From contig JBANAY010000004.1 in the NCBI GenBank assembly GCA_037952775.1, positions 9,424,001 through 9,488,000 on the forward strand: a DNA stretch of 64,000 nt, given 5' to 3'. Below, one piece after another: positions 57,734-64,000 of the stretch; the first letter of the stretch is position 1, and each line of letters starts with the position of its first letter. The notes under the pieces are model-generated. The model was not told the origin of the DNA, made no database searches, and saw nothing but the letters and a program-made list of their open reading frames with translations. Both the position numbers and the translations under genes were made by a program. Source of the DNA: Clonostachys chloroleuca. Its lineage: Eukaryota > Ascomycota > Sordariomycetes > Hypocreales > Bionectriaceae.

Positions 57734-58266
57734 ATGCATCTGAGGTACAATGTCGCGCAGTCTCTCGATGGGTTCATCGCTCCCCGAGACGAATCTACCT
57801 CTTGGATTGTCCCCGACGAATCCATTGATTTCGACGCACTCCACGAAAGCTTCGACTACTATATCATGGGCCGCCGGACGTGGGACGTTATGTGCACCCT
57901 CGAGCCAAATCCGTGCCTCAAGAAACGGCCAGGCTCAGTCCTTGTGATTAGTCGCACTCTCAAGCAGCAAGACCACCCGAACATCACGATCTTGGGGGAG
58001 GGGTACATCGATGTAATCCGACAGCTGAAGGAGAGGCACGGGAAAGGGATATGGCTCATGGGAGGAGGCTGGCTTGCTGCAGAATGTCTGGAGGCTAAGC
58101 TTCTGGACGCTGTTGACGTGGCCGTAATGCCCGTGCTGTTGGGGGATGGGTTCAAGATGGTGGAGGGGGTCTGAGCGGATCCTGTTACAAGTTGGAACTA
58201 CAAAGCTCAGAGAGGCTGTATAATTCAGGGATCTTGATGACCAGGTATCAGGTAGTCTATGAGTAG
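57734..58266 (+). CDS. RibD/DHFR-like reductase, one homopolymer frameshift
   Basis: MHLRYNVAQSLDGFIAPRDE opens the RibD C-terminal / dihydrofolate-reductase-like fold, with DYYIMGRRTWDVM, SVLVISRTL, GKGIWLMGGGWLAAEC and DAVDVAVMPVLLGDGFKMVE. The frame stops at 58172 just after VEG, but another frame continues immediately, LSGSCYKLELQSSERLYNSG then ILMTRYQVVYE, to a stop at 58264-58266. These are the usual last strands of the family. One added base in the G5 run 58165-58169 unites both parts into 177 residues. Members are NADPH-dependent reductases of unknown fungal substrate, related to bacterial YyaP/YwjB. A dispersed repeat copy begins 11 bp after the stop. Confidence 0.72.
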
Positions 58267-58277
58267 AAACAATCATT

Positions 58278-58345
58278 CATTGCGTTGCGATGTCGGGCCT
58301 GGCATCTTCTATTGCTCTTCTTATACTATATATACGAACTCTCAT
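58278..58345 (+). repeat. short dispersed repeat, copy 4
   Basis: ATTGCGTTGCGATGTCGGGC, then CTGGCATCTTCTATTG and, about 24 nt later, ACGAACTCTC. Same order and spacing as copy 2. Confidence 0.7.
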
Positions 58346-59091
58346 CAGGACAAGTAGATGCAAGCCTCTCGAATTGGGCCATGATCCATCTTACTGCTAA
58401 TGGTATGATGAATTGCTGAATTCAAACGAATACGGCTAATAAAGAGTGCTTATTTGGGTCAATGATGTGTGTATATTCACTTTGTTATCGTTGTGTGTTC
58501 TGTTGTTGTTACGCAATAACCTCCCTTCTCGGCTAACCCCCGATGTATCAAGCCCATTGCTCCTTTTTTTCACAACTCGGAGGTATCTTTACTAGGCTCG
58601 GAGTTGCGTGAGGAAGACGTTATGGTCCGACCGGAACCTCCATCAATCTTTCGTCATAGTGGACGCAAGTCACCAGGAGAGCGTGGCTGAAGAGAAAACC
58701 AGCCGTTGCGACCGAACCGACGGCTTCCCAAGCCTATGTTGAGTCAATCGACTCAAACGAACCGAGCGTTGTTCAATTTCGATTTGGACGACGATTCGAG
58801 CGACATTTACTCTGCTATTTCGATTGAGTCTTCGAGCGACATCTCAAGCACGGGCCGGCATGACCTGCCGCAACCTCGCCCACTTGCTCCGAGGCAACGC
58901 AAGCGAATAGTGGGTAACTCAGGGTTTATGTGATAAGGCACATAGTAGATTTTCACGCGCTGTGGAGCGCCAATCCCGTTGTGGCATCTTGCGTCGGGAT
59001 AGATCCAACATGGCTCATGAGATCCCAGTGCCTGGCAGCTACGTAAGCTTGGTTACTTGCTTATTGCACCCGGCCAAGAATTACAAGTTTC
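58346..59091. other. intergenic
   Basis: No gene supported. A short Ser/Asp-rich open frame at 58706-58933 has no recognised family. Confidence 0.5.
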
Positions 59092-60251
59092 TTAAGGTCT
59101 GGCAACATGATATGGCATTCGTGTAGGACCGGCTGCATGTATAATATCATCCAGCAAAATATGCTTCTCCATCCAAGGGTATGGTCTTGATTTTGCCCAC
59201 TCGGCAAGATGTCGAAGCATGGAAAGCACCTTGTAACAGACCAGGATTGAGTTGGTATTACCGACTGAGATCGTCTCAATCAAGTCAATTCCGTCCCCAG
59301 TGTCCCTGGCGAACCAGAGGGACCACTCGCCGCCCCGGACGGTGAGGAGAGGAAGTGTCATACCGACTGCAATAGTATCATTGGAGGTGCTAGACAATGA
59401 GCGCAGCCGGGCAAAATGGCCAGTCACCCAGATGGATAATTGCGTCTTGGCTACTTCATCATCCGAGCCGTTGGGAGTTTTAGTCTCGATACTAACGGCA
59501 ATGGGACGGTACAAGAGTGGCTGGTAATTGGTATGGTTGATAAATGGTGTCTCAGGTGCCAACTTCAATCGCTTCTGTACGGCTCTAGTAGTTTCACGGC
59601 CACCAAGGCAGATGCAGAAATCGACCATTTTGCCCTCAAGAACGAGACCGGAGGAGTCGCGGCAAGCAGGATTTGGTGATTGGAGCACGAGTCACATCCC
59701 AGTGGGAAACAATCCCACCAAAAGGCTCTAGGGCCGTGTCAAGAACATACTTATGTACATGCGAGTTCCACGAAGCCTCGGATACATTCTCCTCTGCGCA
59801 CTCGATCGTATTGCGAACAATCTTTTGCACACACTTGAGCTCGAGGTGAGCATCTAGAGAAGGGATGCGCGATCAGGGAATCTGATCATATGCTGTATCA
59901 GTGGGGGGAGAGGGGTCCAAGATAGTTAGAGCTTCTAAAACTGTCGGCAAGGCTTCACGGGGAATGCTGGCTCTGCCCTCTCTAGCGTCGCGAATGCTGA
60001 AGAATAAAATCGGCAACATCATTAGGCAAGTCTTCTTTGCGTGCCGCACGGACTCGACGAACAGGTCGATCCACGAGCTCGAGACTACCCATATTCTTAG
60101 TTGGGCTGCGAGAGAGTCTGGATCGACTGTCGGACGTGGCTGTTGATGTCGACCGCCTCGACTTCGACCTTATGATGGTTACGCAACAGTTGGTAGACGG
60201 AAAGAAAATGCGGGCCCTTTGTTGACGCAAGGCCAGACGTTGCCCAGACAA
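59092..60251 (-). pseudogene. PD-(D/E)XK nuclease-like protein relic
   Basis: Pieces in three frames line up in family order: SPTKNMGSLELVDRPV and EDLPNDVADF; SIRDAREGRASIPREALP; LELKCVQKIVRNTIECAEEN, SWNSHVHKYVLDTAL; KMVDFCICLGG; then LSIWVTGHFARLRSL, GGEWSLWFARD and LACKV-like SILVCYKVLSMLRHLAEWA ending in KSRPYPWM. This is the fungal PD-(D/E)XK nuclease-like domain family. Breaks lie near 59999, 59882 (in-frame TGA after YDQIP) and 59655, none at a homopolymer, and the N-terminus is missing. So decay is more likely than sequencing error. Intact relatives are abundant and variable in copy number in Fusarium-like genomes. Confidence 0.6.
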
Positions 60252-61302
60252 CTATGACCCACTAGTTTTTCCTACGATCTACTCATTCACAAAACCAGGT
60301 TTGACACAATGCATCACGCGATTTATGACACAAACAGAGGCAGGTATTAATTGATAATAAGGGAAATCCATTTCATGTGGGCATAGAAGTGGGCAGTTGG
60401 CTCTTGCCAGGCTTTAATAGCATCAGCTTACCGACAAGCCAGCCAAGCGACTGACATGAAACGTTGAATTTCAACACAATATCAAAACCACTAATCAGTA
60501 ATAAACATAATATCGAGCTAATTACTATAGAATAATAATTTGGCATCTTATTTTTATTGCGTTTAGTGTTATTGACAAGAAAATGAGGTCCCTGACTTGT
60601 GTGAAGCGAGCTTTGGTGTGCCATGTTTTGTATCAGTTGCTTGCTAGCTCAACGACAGCTAAAATACATCGACTTATGATCTAAATGGGATAGATCTAGG
60701 AGAAGTAAAGAGGCGAAAAGTCCCGTGGCCACCTTCTAAATATGGCCAAAATCAGATATTGTAATGTCATGCGTGCGACCGCCCTCAGCATCTATATAAG
60801 CAGTCTACTCGGCGCGACTAGTTGTGGTGTCGCAAGAGTGTAACAGATCTCCCGCGTAAGGGAGTGGCAATCCTATCTACAGCCGATCTAGCCATTGGTG
60901 GCGCATCAGTTAATCCTGGCTCGTACAATATGGGAAGGTGAGTGGAAGCTGTCCGGATCGTCGGCATTGGAAACGCAAGCTAGGCGGCTGATGATCCATT
61001 GTTCAGCTTACATCCGCTTATGCCCTGGCCAAGTGATGAAACGTGAAGATCCCACGTGCCTGAGCGTCACCCCAATTCGAACAAAAAGAGATGTTTCCCC
61101 GGCAAGCCGTCTTTCCAGAAGGCGTGATCAACATCTTAGTTCCTTGCGGACGGTGCCGTTAGAACCGGCAATTGTTCCACTAACAACACGCTTTCGGACT
61201 ATATATCGCACACTGTTCCTCTCCCTTGACCTACCTTGCCAAAGCGCCAATAAAATTGCAGCTTCCAGATCTATCTTTCCGCTTTGACGGTAGCCCGGCA
61301 CA
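60252..61302. other. intergenic
   Basis: No gene supported; the 3' part is presumably the promoter of the histidine phosphatase gene. Confidence 0.5.
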
Positions 61303-61931
61303 ATGAAGACTTTCGCAGTTCTCCTTCTAGCAACGCTTGCGGTCTGCAAGCCCACAGTGTACATGATCCGTCACGGTGAGAAGCCTGACGATGATGGCAC
61401 TGGCTTGAGCACACAGGGACAGCAGAGGGCACAATGCCTCCGTAGTGTATTCGGAGCGAGCTCTCAATACAACATTGGATACATCTTGGCCCAGGAGTAC
61501 AAGTCCAGTGAGTCAAAGCATCTCATTGCCAAGGTCTGCCGTGACAACTAGCTTACACCTTATTGTAGATGGCAAGAGAGAGCGGCCATATGACACCGTA
61601 CTGCCCGTGGCCACTGACCTTGGGCTGACCGTCGATACCTCATGTGACCGGGACGACAGCAAGTGCGTCAAGAAGGCTGTGAAGAACTACAGCGGCAGTG
61701 GAAATATCCTCATCTGGTACGTCCTGAACCTAACATTCGGCAGCAGAATAGGTCTGACTAACTCTCATTAGCTGGGAGCACAATGAACTCACTAGCATCG
61801 CCGAGGAACTTGGTGTTGATGACGCCGGGGACTACCCCGATGATCGGTTCGACCTGATCTGGACACTCCCTTCCCCTTATGATACTATCACATCAGAGAC
61901 TTCTGAGCAGTGTCCTGGCCTTGATTCATAA
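61303..61931 (+). CDS. secreted histidine-phosphatase superfamily protein
   Basis: Exons 61303-61507, 61569-61716 and 61772-61931 sum to 513 nt, 170 residues. A signal peptide (MKTFAVLLLATLAVC) is followed directly by TVYMIRHGEKPDDDGTGLS, the RHG catalytic motif with a phospho-accepting His near residue 24. Later NILICWEHNELTSIAEELG supplies the second conserved His, in a W-E-H context. The small size matches short fungal phosphoglycerate-mutase-like proteins rather than phytases. It is probably extracellular; the substrate is unknown. The strict intron borders and 3n total support the model. Confidence 0.85.
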
Positions 61932-62986
61932 GGTCAAATCAGATCGATTCGAATTAATAATACATAGAGAATATATTCAATATCAAAAATGCATAATATG
62001 GTGTTGGTAGCTATCTCTTGTCATCAATGAAATACTTCGCTTACACTACTCCCCTTGGGGTGGCTGCTAGAGCCGTATAGTAAAGTTTGCAGGCAAGCCC
62101 GATGTGGTGTGGCAGCCCCCTTTTGCCCAATATGCCGCCCCTTACAGTTTTATCGCCTCATCAGAAATCCAGAGCTCAAGCTACACCGCTTAGCATCGGG
62201 TGACATATGTGGAAGGACAATGCCGCGCCATAGGAAACAACTCGAGGATGTGGTGGGATTAATGCCTTTCTCACTGTTGCATAGCTGATAAGCTCTGGAT
62301 CAACTACTACACAGATTTATTTGGCATATTATTTCACTCCCAGATAATGTAGAGCGCAATCCGTGTCAATGCGAGGGAATAAATGCGGGTGCTGACCGAA
62401 GGGACGAATTGTGACTCTAGAGAGGAAATGGTTGTTCATTCGAGGGCTTTGGCCTGCACAGAACTGAAACTCGAATGCCGGATTGCCGGTGAGCGCAAAA
62501 TCGAGGGAGCATCTAGACCGCCATGCTGGTTGCATTTTATGATTGTCTCGGTTAAACCCGGCCACAAGTAGACCTGAGCAGAAGCGTACAAGGTGACACG
62601 TCAGCCCAATACGCACTCCTAGCTGGGGAATTCGAGGCTAACACGGCAGCAAGATCGTCTTCATCTCGGCCAAAACCAAGCGACGGATGAGAATGTAGAG
62701 AGAAAGAGAATGGTCTGGCCATGTGTGGAGCTTGGTAGTACTCGTGTTCTAAAACATGTGGATGTGTGGCGCTTGGTTCATCCCGTTGAGTGTGTTTGAT
62801 TGTGAGACAGTTCGGGCCTTCTGAGCAGCTCGAACTAGCATGACTCAAATGCTCTCAGTTAGAACCAAGTCAAGTCATGTCTCTCATCCAGGATCAAAGG
62901 CTCAGACTTCTGAATCTATAAGAGGGTCGCTTTCCCCTATTCTCTTGGCATAGAGAGGGCCTTAACAATTCTTCAAGACCGTGAAG
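61932..62986. other. intergenic
   Basis: No gene supported. The final 100 bp lead into the small secreted peptide gene (TATA-like CTATAAGAG at about 62917). Confidence 0.5.
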
Positions 62987-63371
62987 ATGAAGGTTCAGGC
63001 TTTCCTTATCGGTGCCTTTGCGGCCCTCGCTATTGCTGGAGCAGTTCCCGCACAGGATGATGCGAATGTCATCCAGCAACGAAAACCCGAATCCAACAAG
63101 TACTGCGGCGGCAAAGATGAACATTGCTCCGCCGACGACCAGTGTTGCAGCGTGAGTGAAGCGCGTCATATATAAATGATAGTTCGATTTTACTAATGAG
63201 ATTTATGATAGAAACAATGCACTTGGGTATGTAGCATAGTTTTACTACCGGCGCAAATAAGCCCCTTAGCCAAACACTTACTGACCATTTTGATAGCGCC
63301 CTGGAGACCCTCATAGGCGCTGTGTAAGTATCACACGGATCGAAACTGTTGTATATATGTCGCTAGGGTAA
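62987..63371 (+). CDS. small secreted knottin-like cysteine-rich peptide
   Basis: Exons 62987-63151, 63212-63226 and 63297-63371 give about 84 residues. Signal peptide MKVQAFLIGAFAALAIAG; a short pro-region rich in Asp/Gln/Lys; then six Cys at 40, 47, 53, 54, 58 and 69, spacing C-X6-C-X5-CC-X3-C-X10-C, the pattern of inhibitor cystine knots. The middle exon is only 15 nt (KQCTW). After the last Cys the end is uncertain: reading on stops at 63369, but a GTAAGT there could start a further intron and end the protein a few codons after Cys69, at 63381. Fungal knottins include host-interaction effectors and antimicrobial or inhibitor peptides; the role here is unknown. Confidence 0.7.
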
Positions 63372-63381
63372 GCTGACGTAG

Positions 63382-64000
63382 AGCTCTGATACAGGAGGGA
63401 AGATGAGCTCGTACCGAGTAGTAAACTGGCTGGATAGACTTCATCCTTGTTGGGCGAGGGAACAGGATAGCCCGACTTGATAACATCAATCAAGGTTACT
63501 ATCAGTCAGGGGGAATGCTTTGGATCATTGGCCTAGGCCTTGATGTGTGGTATGAAATGCGGACGATATTCAAGCTAGCCACTTATAAAATGAATTTTGC
63601 TAATGAACACTGATGATGTTTGTTACGATGTCTTACTTCTGACCTCTGGAGTAAGATTTTGGCGGCCAAAAGAGGATGCGGGGTACCTTAAAACGTGGGG
63701 AATGATATCGTAAGAGTTTGGACTCATGCGTTATTTTCATGTTCATCTAAGCACTGAATGTCGCTCACAGTCTCTCATCATGGTTGACTTAGCCGGCAAG
63801 CTTTCAGTTGCCATGTATGCCGTTCTATCGTCGACAGTTTCAAAGGACTCAATGACGACGACGATCTTCAGCCACGCCTTGGGAATCTCAAATCTATTCG
63901 AGCAATACCTTGTCCGTACCATGCAGGCTTGCTTAAGAATGAGCTATGGAGGATTGGTCCAGTTGAAGGTTCCGACTCTGGATTGCTTGGCTTGATTCGA
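63382..64000. other. intergenic to right edge
   Basis: A plus-strand frame at 63726-63995 is open for 89 codons but matches nothing I recognise. Possibly the start of a gene beyond the edge, not called. Confidence 0.4.

Noticed and set aside
1..64000. CRISPR arrays, rRNA, bacterial-type operons or plasmid origins
   Set aside because: None seen; spliceosomal introns and fungal gene families show this is eukaryotic nuclear DNA.

Overview
The window is nuclear DNA from a filamentous ascomycete (Pezizomycotina, probably a Sordariomycete; I cannot name the genus). Genes carry many short introns (about 45-110 nt) with fungal GTANGT...YAG borders. Recognisable families are fungal: the RAM-network LRR protein SOG2, the N-glycosylation protein EOS1, eIF1/SUI1, Zn(II)2Cys6 regulators, GH7/GH12/GH30 plant-cell-wall hydrolases and a PD-(D/E)XK-like relic.

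Layout. 0-9.3 kb: a Fic-domain gene cut by the left edge, an alpha/beta hydrolase, a long gene-poor stretch, a BTB/POZ protein and SOG2. 10.3-26.9 kb: a carbohydrate-degradation island in which almost every gene fits one theme: GH12 endoglucanase/xyloglucanase, MFS sugar transporter, a Zn(II)2Cys6 regulator divergent from the transporter, a GH88-type unsaturated glucuronyl hydrolase, GH7 endoglucanase, a DUF2264 protein divergent from GH7, and a GH30 (subfamily 7-like) xylanase. One stop-broken fungal pseudogene interrupts it. 28.6-38.6 kb: a proline-racemase-superfamily enzyme with a Ser/Cys catalytic pair, a shattered tandem array of KH-domain gene fragments, a damaged Zn(II)2Cys6 regulator, a short-chain dehydrogenase and a carboxymuconolactone-decarboxylase-like protein. 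39-51 kb: an orphan membrane protein, then a housekeeping block (eIF1, EOS1, a conserved 912-residue basic/proline-rich protein). 52.6-60.3 kb: a decayed accessory segment with a truncated P-loop kinase, an APH-type phosphotransferase, a RibD/DHFR-like reductase, a PD-(D/E)XK pseudogene, three copies of a short dispersed repeat (a fourth lies at 0.35 kb) and a 52-bp-arm foldback structure. 61-64 kb: a secreted histidine phosphatase and a small secreted six-cysteine knottin-like peptide.

Two cross-cutting points. First, the 10-27 kb genes form a plausible self-contained unit (secreted depolymerases, exo-acting glucuronide enzymes, uptake, regulator) aimed at a glucuronate-decorated plant glycan; this is inference from neighbourhood. 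Second, five reading-frame breaks in four genes would each be repaired by adding exactly one base to a homopolymer run (A4, C6, C5, G5, G5). One of those genes is the conserved EOS1, so at least some of these breaks look like base-calling errors rather than pseudogenes. Other lesions (GH88, Zn2Cys6 at 34-35.7 kb, PD-(D/E)XK, 24 kb pseudogene, KH array) do not fit that pattern and may be real decay.
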